64,000 bases of DNA from [Clostridium] aerotolerans DSM 5434. GTDB lineage: Bacteria > Bacillota > Clostridia > Lachnospirales > Lachnospiraceae. Both the position numbers and the translations under genes were made by a program. The notes under the pieces were generated by a model. The model ran no database searches and was not told the origin of the DNA. It was given only the letters and a program-made list of their open reading frames with translations. The stretch lies in assembly GCF_000687555.1 (NCBI RefSeq), contig NZ_JHWJ01000007.1:1-64000 (forward strand). Reading direction: 5' to 3'. Every line of letters begins with the position of its first letter. Positions within the stretch are counted from its first letter, which is position 1. Positions 40,692 through 49,335 of the stretch are shown here, piece by piece.

Positions 40692-41543
40692 TTATCTTCG
40701 TCTGTATTCTTTATGAAGAGTAAAGCCTCTTCCCCTTACTTCGTTTACCTGGTTTATAATCATAAAGGCCTGGGGATCAATACTCATCACCAGATCGTTG
40801 AGCTTTGACAGCTGCCTTCCTGAAATCACGGTAAGGACGGTAAAGGACGCCTGTCTCATATAACCGCCTTCACTCCCTAAAAGAGTGGTTCCCCGGTCCA
40901 TTTTCTCCTGGATCATCTGATTGATCTCTTCGTATTTTTCGCTGACAATCTTGACCTGCATCTGGTTCCTTCCAATTAAAAGTACCTTATCAAGAACCAT
41001 GGTATAAATAAGTACCAGTAAAATTCCATAAAGAATTTGTTCCTTATTAGAAAAGATCATCTGGGAAAAAAGGATCATACAGTCAAACACGGACATGGTA
41101 ACGGAAACAGACAAATGTCTCTTTTTATTTAGTATCAGGGGCGGGATATCCATGCCTCCGGTAGACGCTCCGGCCCGGATAACCATACCGATTCCTGCTC
41201 CTATTAAAATTCCTGCAAATACGGTCCCCAGCATACGGTCATCGGTTACCCTTCCGCTACCCAGGACCCGTTCAAAGATTCCGAGAATAAATGGATAATA
41301 AAAGGTGCTGATCAATGTGGTAAATGCAAATGCTTTCCCAAGTACCATGACTCCGGCCGCAAACATGATTATATTAAAGACCGCCACAAAAGCAGCTACC
41401 GGTATATGAAACTGATGGTAGGCCACCAACGCAAGTCCGGTCGTTCCACCAGTGATCAAACCGCCTGGAAGAATAAACAGAGAAACTGCCAGGGCATATA
41501 TGGTATTACCCGCCATAACTGTCGCTATTTTTTTAATATCCAT
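40692..41543 (-). CDS. YitT family membrane protein (first of two)
   Basis: 283 residues. About five transmembrane helices (AVSLFILPGGLITGGTTGLAL, STGGMDIPPLIL) and a C-terminal cytoplasmic DUF2179 domain (QMQVKIVSEKYEEINQMI, GRQLSKLNDLVMSIDPQAFMII). Family function is unknown. A second paralogue is at 46980-47858. Divergent from the antiporter gene. Confidence 0.92.
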   Translation of the reverse strand: MDIKKIATVMAGNTIYALAVSLFILPGGLITGGTTGLALVAYHQFHIPVAAFVAVFNIIMFAAGVMVLGKAFAFTTLISTFYYPFILGIFERVLGSGRVTDDRMLGTVFAGILIGAGIGMVIRAGASTGGMDIPPLILNKKRHLSVSVTMSVFDCMILFSQMIFSNKEQILYGILLVLIYTMVLDKVLLIGRNQMQVKIVSEKYEEINQMIQEKMDRGTTLLGSEGGYMRQASFTVLTVISGRQLSKLNDLVMSIDPQAFMIINQVNEVRGRGFTLHKEYRRR

Positions 41544-41686
41544 ACCATAATACTTCCTTTCCCTCTTGTAAGAAACATACCTACTATATCACGTGTTTTT
41601 ATTTTCTACAATTTATTTTCTTCTTTTCTTATCCTGGAATTTTATGCTATACTTGTTTACAGACATCGAAATCAAGGAGGAAATTA

Positions 41687-43276
41687 ATGGAAATATACCT
41701 AATCGTAGCTGCCATCATCTGCATTCTCTGCATTCTGGCAAGTAACTTATCGTACCGCATCGGCGTTCCGTCACTGCTTCTTTTTATCCTGTTAGGCATG
41801 ATGTTTGGTACCGACGGCATCTTTCGAATCAATTTTTCTGACTATGCACTTTCTGAGACCATCTGCTCTATCGCACTGATTTTCATCATGTTCTACGGCG
41901 GATTTTGTACTAACTGGCACGAAGCAAAGCCGGTGGCCGCCAAATCCATTATACTTTCCAGCTTAGGCGTGATTCTCACGGCTGTTCTGACCGCATTCTT
42001 CTGTTATTTCGTTTTAAAAACCACCCTGCTTGAAGGATTTTTAATTGGCTCCATTTTAAGCTCAACGGATGCCGCAAGCGTTTTTTCCATATTAAGAGTT
42101 AAAAAGTTGAATTTAGTCAATGGTATGGCTTCTGTTCTTGAAGTAGAAAGCGGAAGCAATGACCCGGTTTCCTATATGCTTACCATTATTGTCCTTGGAA
42201 TCATGAATGGGAAAAGCTCTCCTGCCTCTGTTGGCATTATCTTTGGAGAAGAGGTTTTATTTGGACTTCTTTTCGGAGCGATTGCAGGCTGTGCAGGATA
42301 TCTTATTTTCCGCATGGAGCATTTCAGATCCAGGGAGATGCTTCCTATCTTTGGCCTTTCCGTGGCTCTTTTGACCTATGGCCTGTCCAATTCCGTGGGG
42401 GGAAATGGATTTTTAAGCGTATACATTGCCGGTATTATAATAGGAAACAGCAAGATACATTATAAAAAAGAAATGGTTCATTTCTTTGACGGGATCACCG
42501 GAATGATGCAGATCGTATTGTTTTTCCTTCTCGGGCTTTTATGCTTTCCTTCCAGAATCACTCCTGTTATTCTGCCCTCCCTGGGAATCTGGGCATTCAT
42601 GCTTTTTATTGCCAGACCTCTGGTGGTCTTTTGCATTCTGACACCTTTTAAAGTGCCTATCCGCCAGCAGCTCCTTATCTCTTGGGCAGGTCTTCGAGGT
42701 GCGGTCTCCATCGTGTTTGCCATACTTGCCGTATTGAGCCCATCTGCCTTAGAGCTTGATATTTTTCATATTGTTTTTTGCGTCTGTCTCCTCTCAGTTT
42801 CCATTCAGGGTTCTCTGCTTCCATGGATGGCAAAAAAACTGAACGTAATCGGAGCCACCGACAATATCTTTCGTACCTTTAACGATTACAGCGAGGACCC
42901 GTCTGTTAATCTGACCGAAATCCGGCTGCCCGAGGGGCATCCCTGGATCAATCAGACCTTAAAGGATATTGTCATTCCAAACGGGATGATGGCAGTGATG
43001 ATCATAAGAGATGGTAAAACTCTGATACCAAGAGGCGACACCATGGTTCTTGCAGATGATTCCATTATCTTAAACACTCCTGCATATACAGATAACAACA
43101 TGAAGCTTCGAGAAGTTCAGATCGGACCGTATCACCCTTGGGTAGACCAAAAGATCAGCGAGCTGACCTTGCCTGGAGATACCTTGATCTTTCTTGTGCG
43201 GAGGGCTGGTAAGACACTGATACCAGACGGGCAGACATTTTTACAGGATGGGGATTGTCTTATTTTAAATGCCTAA
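41687..43276 (+). CDS. K+/H+ or Na+/H+ antiporter, NhaP2/CvrA type, with tandem TrkA-C domains
   Basis: 529 residues. Twelve or so transmembrane helices of the CPA1 family, including SSTDAASVFSIL and EVESGSNDPVSYML with the ion-binding Asp. The cytoplasmic C-terminus holds two TrkA-C-like repeats (LPEGHPWINQTLKDIVIP and IGPYHPWVDQKISELTLP, each ending in a GKTLIP loop), a regulatory gate for nucleotide or ion binding. ATG follows AAGGAGG. A TATACT at about 41648 is a likely -10. Confidence 0.92.
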   Translation: MEIYLIVAAIICILCILASNLSYRIGVPSLLLFILLGMMFGTDGIFRINFSDYALSETICSIALIFIMFYGGFCTNWHEAKPVAAKSIILSSLGVILTAVLTAFFCYFVLKTTLLEGFLIGSILSSTDAASVFSILRVKKLNLVNGMASVLEVESGSNDPVSYMLTIIVLGIMNGKSSPASVGIIFGEEVLFGLLFGAIAGCAGYLIFRMEHFRSREMLPIFGLSVALLTYGLSNSVGGNGFLSVYIAGIIIGNSKIHYKKEMVHFFDGITGMMQIVLFFLLGLLCFPSRITPVILPSLGIWAFMLFIARPLVVFCILTPFKVPIRQQLLISWAGLRGAVSIVFAILAVLSPSALELDIFHIVFCVCLLSVSIQGSLLPWMAKKLNVIGATDNIFRTFNDYSEDPSVNLTEIRLPEGHPWINQTLKDIVIPNGMMAVMIIRDGKTLIPRGDTMVLADDSIILNTPAYTDNNMKLREVQIGPYHPWVDQKISELTLPGDTLIFLVRRAGKTLIPDGQTFLQDGDCLILNA

Positions 43277-43333
43277 AAAAATCATTGGTTACGTTCCAAT
43301 CATGTAAATAACAAGCTTTAAGTATCATACAAA

Positions 43334-43394
43334 AATACCCTGACTGCAAGGCATTAAAAATATCTTGTAATCAGGGTATTCTTTATTTTTTTTA
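43334..43394 (+). terminator. Terminator of the antiporter gene
   Basis: AATACCCTGACTGCAAG (43334-43350) pairs with CTTGTAATCAGGGTATT (43364-43380), with two mismatches, then CTTTATTTTTTTT. Confidence 0.9.
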
Positions 43395-43401
43395 GAATTA
43401 A

Positions 43402-44250
43402 TTAATCCACGGAACCGGCAGTTAAAAACTTTTGTCTTAACAGATTCTTTTTTTCCTTTGACAGACCAAGCCGTTTTGTAAGATAGGAATCTACGGTATC
43501 GTAACAGGAATCTATGGCATGGAATGCCTGATTGATATACTCTTCCGATACCGTTAGGAGAACACGGACACAGTCAGCCAGCACATGGTCTCCGGTATTC
43601 TTTCTGACCATGGTAGCCACCGCTTCTGCCCCATCCATCACATAAGCATTTGTCAGCACAAAGTCCTTCACAATGGTCTCACGATCCACGGAAAGTGCCG
43701 ATAATAAGAGTGCTGTACCAATTCCTACCCGGTCTTTTCCTGCACTGCAGTGCCAAAGCACAGCCCGGTCATCTGCTTCTAATAACAAATCAAAGAAACG
43801 ACCGTATTGCTTTGCCGCAGAATCGCTGAGTACAAGATCCTCATAAAGCTTTGTGATATATGATTCCGGCTTCCCTCCAAGGGACGCCGCATGGTCAATA
43901 ATTCCTGAAAATAATTCTTTTTTCTCTTTTGCTTCCTCTTCTTCCATGGTAATGCCTACTGTTTTTTCATCAAGAATGGGATTGAATATATTTATTATTC
44001 CCGGAATCTCAGGATCAGGCTTTTGCTTACGTTCTGTCTCCGTTCTAAAATCAATGACAGTACCAACTCTGCATTCCTCAGACAGTATCTGAATATCACC
44101 AGTCGTGGCTTCAAATAAGGTGCCGCTTCGTATCAGCCTTCTGGGTAGAATGCTCCTTCCATCTATGGTCCTTATTCCGCCCAAATCTCTTGTATTGGGA
44201 AGCTTCTCAAGACGGATTCGTCCGTAGCTGTTAATTCCTGATTCTTTCAT
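43402..44250 (-). CDS. Tyrosine/serine protein phosphatase
   Basis: 282 residues. CX5R active site in HCSAGKDRVGIGTALLL, N-terminal NTRDLGGIRTIDGR typical of the bacterial dual-specificity family, and the general-acid segment before it. The sequence gives no substrate. ATG 44250 follows GGAGG by 11 bases; a longer TTG-start frame to 44274 is less likely. Co-oriented with the D,D-carboxypeptidase gene 67 bases upstream. Confidence 0.92.
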   Translation of the reverse strand: MKESGINSYGRIRLEKLPNTRDLGGIRTIDGRSILPRRLIRSGTLFEATTGDIQILSEECRVGTVIDFRTETERKQKPDPEIPGIINIFNPILDEKTVGITMEEEEAKEKKELFSGIIDHAASLGGKPESYITKLYEDLVLSDSAAKQYGRFFDLLLEADDRAVLWHCSAGKDRVGIGTALLLSALSVDRETIVKDFVLTNAYVMDGAEAVATMVRKNTGDHVLADCVRVLLTVSEEYINQAFHAIDSCYDTVDSYLTKRLGLSKEKKNLLRQKFLTAGSVD

Positions 44251-44316
44251 CTTTATGTCATCCTCCAATCGCAATCACACTGACAGTAACTTTCTCCAGT
44301 ATAACATAAGGATTTT

Positions 44317-45633
44317 CTAATAGAAAGGAAATATTGATTTAACACCTGGCATGGACAGATAATCTTTTATAATGGTCTTTGCATACCAAAGAGGGGTCAA
44401 TCGGTCTGCACCCTCCTTCAAGCTAACCGGATAGCTTTTTAATACTTCTCCATTTAATCGGTATACCACAGACCCAACGGTCTGGCCTTTTGTGACAGGT
44501 GCCTTTAATTCCTTTGGAATTTCGGTCTCCACCGTTATTTTCTCATCATCAGCCAAAAGCATTTTTAAGCTTTTTTCCTCTGAATCACTGATTCCACAGG
44601 AGATCATGACCGGGTCTTCCAGCCGACCGGATTGGGGGACTCCATTTTTTACATAGATATCATCAAATCGGGTCTCCTGAAATACATCTTTATAGCGGTA
44701 ACGATCCAGCCCGTATTGGAACAGTTTTCTGGCATCGGACCACTTGTAAGTCTTGTGGGGCGGCCAGCCACAGCCCAATAGGGCAATGGTAAATACCCTT
44801 CCATCGTCTTTTAAGGCCCCCACATAGGAATATCCGGCTCCTCCTGTGAAACCGGTTTTTCCGGAAAAGGCGCCGCTCATGGAACTTAAAAGTGCATTGT
44901 GGTTAATGCAGCTGAAATTTCGTTTTCGATCCAGATCCTGAAAGGAATAATTCTGGGTTCCTGTGATCTCTAAGAATGCCTCTTTTTTCGGTGACTGTCC
45001 GATACAGTAATTCATGATTCTGGCAAGGTCTGCCGCTGTGGTGGAATGCTCCTTCACCTGTCCATCTTTTTCTTCCTTGGCGTCCAGTCCATTTGGCGTA
45101 ATAAAATATGTATTGCTGCATCCCAAATCTCTGGCCTTTTGATTCATCATCTGAGCAAAGCCTTCCATGCTGCCGCCTACATGCTCTGCAATCATCATTG
45201 CAGCATCGTTGTGGGATTCCAGCATCAGACTGTAAAGAAGGTCTTTTAAAAGGAACTTTTCTCCTTTGTAAACTCCAAGATGAACCTTTGGCTGAGATGC
45301 TGCATTCTGACTTGCAATTACCTCATCGGAAAGATTTCCATACTCCAGGGCGATGATACAGGTCATAATCTTTGTTGTACTTGCCATAGGTCGGATAATG
45401 TCCTCATTTTTCCCATATAAAACGCGGCCCGTCGAGGCATCCATTAATACCGCAGACTGAGCATAAAGGTTTAATTCATCCTTTGTCTGGACGGACTGTT
45501 GTACTTTATCTTCTTCTACTGTTACTTTTCCATTGACAGTCTTTGTTTCTTTCAGCTGAAACACCACAGTTCCTGTTACCAGAAGCAGAACAAAGGCGGC
45601 CGCCGCCAGAAATGCTCTTATGACATGCCTCAT
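44317..45633 (-). CDS. D-alanyl-D-alanine carboxypeptidase (PBP5/DacF-like)
   Basis: 438 residues. N-terminal signal/anchor helix, serine DD-peptidase motifs SxxK (MASTTKIM), SHN (ESHNDAAMM) and KTG (FSGKTGFTGGAGYS), then a C-terminal PBP5-like beta domain. It trims pentapeptides of peptidoglycan; DacF-type members act in spore cortex formation. ATG follows GGGAGG. Divergent from dinB. Confidence 0.95.
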   Translation of the reverse strand: MRHVIRAFLAAAAFVLLLVTGTVVFQLKETKTVNGKVTVEEDKVQQSVQTKDELNLYAQSAVLMDASTGRVLYGKNEDIIRPMASTTKIMTCIIALEYGNLSDEVIASQNAASQPKVHLGVYKGEKFLLKDLLYSLMLESHNDAAMMIAEHVGGSMEGFAQMMNQKARDLGCSNTYFITPNGLDAKEEKDGQVKEHSTTAADLARIMNYCIGQSPKKEAFLEITGTQNYSFQDLDRKRNFSCINHNALLSSMSGAFSGKTGFTGGAGYSYVGALKDDGRVFTIALLGCGWPPHKTYKWSDARKLFQYGLDRYRYKDVFQETRFDDIYVKNGVPQSGRLEDPVMISCGISDSEEKSLKMLLADDEKITVETEIPKELKAPVTKGQTVGSVVYRLNGEVLKSYPVSLKEGADRLTPLWYAKTIIKDYLSMPGVKSIFPFY

Positions 45634-45692
45634 GAAAGAGCCTCCCGCTTGACTTTATTTTATCCTATTCAATAGTTTTTTCAAATATTCCC

Positions 45693-45722
45693 TTTACTTT
45701 TCGAACGTATTTTCGGTATAAT
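45693..45722 (+). promoter_or_regulatory. dinB promoter with LexA-like box in the spacer
   Basis: TTTACT (45693-45698), an 18-bp spacer and TATAAT (45717-45722). The spacer contains CGAACGTATTTTCG (45702-45715), one mismatch from the Gram-positive LexA consensus CGAACRNRYGTTCG. Bound LexA would cover both hexamers, so SOS control of dinB is likely. Confidence 0.8.
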
Positions 45723-45747
45723 AAGAATCATAAGAAAGGAGTCTGTC

Positions 45748-46989
45748 ATGGAACAAAACCGACTGATTTTTCACATTGATGTTAATTCTGCATTTTTAAG
45801 CTGGGAATCCGTAGACCGCCTGGAAAAAGACCCGAAAGCTCTTGACTTACGCACCATTCCCTCCGCAGTAGGCGGCGATGAAAAAGCAAGACATGGAATC
45901 GTTCTTGCGAAATCCACACCAGCTAAAAAATACGGGATCACCACTGGAGAACCTCTCGTTCATGCCTTAAAAAAATGTCCTGAGCTTAAGATCGTACCGC
46001 CTCATTTTGATACCTATATCAGAAAATCCAGGCAGCTCATGGACATTTTATCCAATTACACGCCTGATATTGAAAAATTCAGCATTGACGAGGCCTTCCT
46101 TGATATGACTTCCACCATTCACTTATTCGGGCCTCCTCTCACCGTAGCCAATCAGATACGGGAACGAGTGGCTAAGGAGCTTGGCTTTACCGTAAATATA
46201 GGTATTGCACCCAATAAGCTGCTGGCAAAGATGGCTTCAGACTTTAAAAAGCCAGACATGTGCCATACTCTGTTTTCCTATGAAATTGAGAAAAAGATGT
46301 GGCCCCTTCCTATTGGAGAATTGTTTTTTGTAGGGCATTCCGCCAGAAAAAAGATGGAAAGCATCGGCATTCACACCATCGGGGAACTGGCCGCCTGTAA
46401 TGTCAGCTACTTAAAGCACCTTCTTGGAGAGAAGTATGCCATCCTCATTCATAATTACGCTTGTGGGATCGATCATGAGCCCGTAGAGGAACGGGAACCC
46501 TTGAATAAAGGATACGGAAACAGCACCACCCTTTCCAGGGATATTGACGATTTAGAGGCGGCCTGCCAGGTTTTACTGTCTTTATGTGAAACCGTAGGGG
46601 CCAGACTCCGTCAGGACCGTGTGCTGTGTGACTGTGTTTGTGTGGAGATAAAAGACTGGGATTTTCACAGCCAGTCTCATCAGATGACATTAAACAATCC
46701 TACGGATTCTACGTCCATCATTTATGAGACCGCCTGTAAACTGATAAAGGATTTCTGGGACAAGACTCCTCTTCGCCTCATCGGTGTCCGTACCACTAAA
46801 ATTACTGAGGATGGATACTGTCAGCTGAATTTATTTGAATCGGAGCAGTCCAGAAAAAGAAAAGAGATGGAAAAGGCAGTTGACACCATACGTAATAAAT
46901 TTGGAACGGACAGTGTTAAAAGAGCCAGCTTTTTAAAGGGAGACAGCATCGTTGACCATGTATCCGGAAAAGAAAAGCATTACCACTGA
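45748..46989 (+). CDS. dinB: DNA polymerase IV (Y family)
   Basis: 413 residues. HIDVNSAFLSWE and the catalytic SIDEAFLDMT of Y-family polymerases, then IGIAPNKLLAKMASDFKKP, helix-hairpin-helix and little-finger domains. Translesion synthesis, error-prone. ATG lies eight bases after AAAGGAG. The 3' end overlaps the convergent YitT gene by ten bases. Confidence 0.95.
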   Translation: MEQNRLIFHIDVNSAFLSWESVDRLEKDPKALDLRTIPSAVGGDEKARHGIVLAKSTPAKKYGITTGEPLVHALKKCPELKIVPPHFDTYIRKSRQLMDILSNYTPDIEKFSIDEAFLDMTSTIHLFGPPLTVANQIRERVAKELGFTVNIGIAPNKLLAKMASDFKKPDMCHTLFSYEIEKKMWPLPIGELFFVGHSARKKMESIGIHTIGELAACNVSYLKHLLGEKYAILIHNYACGIDHEPVEEREPLNKGYGNSTTLSRDIDDLEAACQVLLSLCETVGARLRQDRVLCDCVCVEIKDWDFHSQSHQMTLNNPTDSTSIIYETACKLIKDFWDKTPLRLIGVRTTKITEDGYCQLNLFESEQSRKRKEMEKAVDTIRNKFGTDSVKRASFLKGDSIVDHVSGKEKHYH

Positions 46990-47858
46990 CCGCCAATCTC
47001 CTTAAAGCCTTCCCCGTACACTTCATTGGAATCCGTTATGATTAAAAATGCACCTGAATCCACTTCATGAATGGCTCTGCGAATGGGAACCACCTGACTG
47101 TTGTTGCAGGCACACATCACGATTTTCTTGTCATCCAAGGAGAAGGAGCCTTGTCCATGAAGAAAGGTACAGCCTCTTCCGGTGGCTTCTTCGATGCGCA
47201 AGGCCACCTCATGCTCATGATCCGTCACGACAAAGACCAGCTTTCCTGCGCCCAGACCATACATGATTTTATCAATGGCCATGGTCGTCACGATGGAGGA
47301 AAGGAGTCCAAGAATGACTGCGTCAACATTACGGAACACAAGACCGCCTAAAAGTATGACAATGGCATCAATGACAAGCGAGATCTGACCGATGGTAAAA
47401 TGAGGAAAAATCTTACGGATGGCCATGACCAGGAAATCGGTTCCTCCGGTGGAACAGTTCCTCAAATAGACGATCGTCAGGCCCAGACCGGTAAAGATGC
47501 CGGTACAGGCTGAGGCATAAAGTGGATTCCCATTATACACCGGTAGATAAGGAACGATGTAGTCCAGCACCAGGGCAAAGATGACCATGCTTTTCATGGA
47601 GCGGAGCAAAAAACGTCTGCCAAGAAGCTTATAGCTGACAAGCACGATGGGAATATTTAAGATAATGGTCATGATTCCCATAGGCAGACCGAATAAGTGG
47701 CGAAGTATCAGCGCGATACCGGAAACACCTACCGGTGCGAACTCTGCATTTAAGGCAAAGTTATAGATACCAATATTAAATAAAAACGCTCCCGCTATGT
47801 CGCATAATAAATCAATTCCTAATTCTTTTGGCGAGTATTCCTGCCGAAATACCTTCAT
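46980..47858 (-). CDS. YitT family membrane protein (second of two)
   Basis: 292 residues. Five hydrophobic helices (FNIGIYNFALNAEFAPVGVSGIALIL, GGTDFLVMAIRKIFP) and a C-terminal DUF2179 domain (KLVFVVTDHEHEVALRIEEATG, VVPIRRAIHEVDSGAFLIIT). Paralogue of 40692-41543. Followed upstream, on the same strand, by the small acidic protein at 47896-48165, 37 bases away. Confidence 0.93.
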   Translation of the reverse strand: MKVFRQEYSPKELGIDLLCDIAGAFLFNIGIYNFALNAEFAPVGVSGIALILRHLFGLPMGIMTIILNIPIVLVSYKLLGRRFLLRSMKSMVIFALVLDYIVPYLPVYNGNPLYASACTGIFTGLGLTIVYLRNCSTGGTDFLVMAIRKIFPHFTIGQISLVIDAIVILLGGLVFRNVDAVILGLLSSIVTTMAIDKIMYGLGAGKLVFVVTDHEHEVALRIEEATGRGCTFLHGQGSFSLDDKKIVMCACNNSQVVPIRRAIHEVDSGAFLIITDSNEVYGEGFKEIGGQW

Positions 47859-47895
47859 AAGTAAGCCGCCTCCATTTCCTCTGGCTGATTATGGA

Positions 47896-48165
47896 TTATA
47901 GAAAATAATCCTCAATTTCAAATTCTTTATTTCCTATCTTTACCCGCTTGATCAGTACGGTGACTTCATCCTCTTCTTCTGAGCAGACTCCCACCGCTTC
48001 AATAGCCGTCTTACCATAGGATTCCTTTAAAGTGATTTCTTTATCCATAATTCCTTTGTCTGCCAAAGCTTCCGATAAATCCAGTAACACTTCCTCCACA
48101 TCTTCTTCGATGTGGTTCTTTTCGAATTCTGCTTCCAGCAAATCGTAAATATCCTGATTGAACAT
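47896..48165 (-). CDS. Small acidic protein of unknown function
   Basis: 89 residues, Glu/Asp-rich (LLEAEFEKNHIEEDVEEVLLDL), probably helix then strands; no membrane segment. ATG follows AAAGGAGG. Probably transcribed with the downstream YitT gene. Not recognised. Confidence 0.75.
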   Translation of the reverse strand: MFNQDIYDLLEAEFEKNHIEEDVEEVLLDLSEALADKGIMDKEITLKESYGKTAIEAVGVCSEEEDEVTVLIKRVKIGNKEFEIEDYFL

Positions 48166-48194
48166 AAAAATGTCCTCCTTTGTTTTCTACACCC

Positions 48195-48358
48195 TAGGGC
48201 GTGTATGAAAACTGCTTGTTTCAAGATGTGCGTTACACTTTGTGGGAGATTTGCTTCAGATGAAGGCGGCGTAGTGGGCTACGCCAACTGAATTTGGAGC
48301 AAATATACTGCGAAGTGGGACGTGCAGATTGGAGCAATGAGTTTTCAGACACACCCTA
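48195..48358. mobile_element. MITE-like element with TA target duplication
   Basis: 160 bp (48197-48356) bounded by 17-bp inverted repeats with two mismatches (left GGGCGTGTATGAAAACT, right AGTTTTCAGACACACCC) and flanked on both sides by TA (48195-48196, 48357-48358). It codes for nothing. Inside is a perfect hairpin GGCGTAG-N4-CTACGCC (48268-48285). TA duplications and short inverted repeats are typical of non-autonomous IS630/Tc1-type elements; the parent element is not in the window. Confidence 0.75.
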
Positions 48359-48379
48359 ATTATAACCTTTCGCTTTTTC

Positions 48380-48408
48380 TTGTCAATCCCATTCCACCAT
48401 GATAAAAT
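48380..48408 (+). promoter_or_regulatory. Promoter immediately before the pseudouridine synthase gene
   Basis: TTGTCA (48380-48385), a 17-bp spacer and TAAAAT (48403-48408). The predicted +1 falls at or beside the ATG at 48415. Confidence 0.55.
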
Positions 48409-48414
48409 CCCTTT

Positions 48415-49335
48415 ATGAAAATGACGATGACTTATCCTATGAATAAAACCCAAAATGACAAAACGGTGGAACGGTTTCTTCTGGAACAGGGCTACTCTCA
48501 GAAGCTCATCCGGCACCTGCGCAATACAGAAAACGGGTTGACCATTGACGAAACCCTTGTCTATACCACCCATAAACTGAAAGAAGGAGAGATACTTTCC
48601 GTTCTCATCTCAGAAGAAGATAGCTCTGAGAACATTGTTCCCACAAAGATGCCTCTTCATATCGTTTTTGAAGATGAACACCTTTTAGTTGTGAATAAAG
48701 ATGCCGGAGTCCCCATTCACCCTTCTCAGGGAAATTTTGATAATACCTTAGCCAATGGTATTGCCTGTTATTTTAAGGAAAAAGGGGAGAACTTTATATA
48801 CCGGGCCATTAACCGGCTGGACCGGGATACCACAGGACTTTTGATCCTGGCAAAAAATCCATTAAGCGCATGCATTCTGTCTGATATGGTTAAGAAACGA
48901 GAAATCAACCGCAGATACCTGGCGGTTGTCTGCGGAAAACTCCCGGAACAGGGAATCATAGATGCCCCTATAAGCCGGGTTGACGGCTCTACCATAGAAC
49001 GCTGTACCGGTGAGGGAGGCGAGGAAGCCCGCACCCACTATTGGCGACTCTATTACGACTCTGCATCGAATCATTCCATGGCGGGGCTTAAGCTTGAGAC
49101 GGGACGGACCCATCAGATCCGGGTTCACTTAAAGTCCATTGGATATCCTCTTCCAGGTGATTTTTTATATCACCCCGATTACCGGTATATCAAACGACAG
49201 GCACTCCACTCCTTTCGTCTAAGCTTTCTTCATCCAATTAAAAAGGTGCCCCTGTTCTTTGAGGCACCCATTCCGGAGGATATGAAATTTTTAGGATTTA
49301 CATCCACCGAAGGCCTTTGGGATAATGATTTTTAA
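48415..49335 (+). CDS. RluA-family pseudouridine synthase
   Basis: 306 residues. N-terminal S4-like RNA-binding part (VERFLLEQGYSQKLIRHL), catalytic Asp in the signature RAINRLDRDTTGLLIL, and LKLETGRTHQIRVHLKSIGYPLPGD. It isomerises uridines in rRNA or tRNA; the exact site is unknown. There is no Shine-Dalgarno before 48415, and the nearest promoter ends seven bases away, so the message may be leaderless. The 3' end overlaps the convergent rRNA methyltransferase gene by 38 bases. Confidence 0.93.
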   Translation: MKMTMTYPMNKTQNDKTVERFLLEQGYSQKLIRHLRNTENGLTIDETLVYTTHKLKEGEILSVLISEEDSSENIVPTKMPLHIVFEDEHLLVVNKDAGVPIHPSQGNFDNTLANGIACYFKEKGENFIYRAINRLDRDTTGLLILAKNPLSACILSDMVKKREINRRYLAVVCGKLPEQGIIDAPISRVDGSTIERCTGEGGEEARTHYWRLYYDSASNHSMAGLKLETGRTHQIRVHLKSIGYPLPGDFLYHPDYRYIKRQALHSFRLSFLHPIKKVPLFFEAPIPEDMKFLGFTSTEGLWDNDF

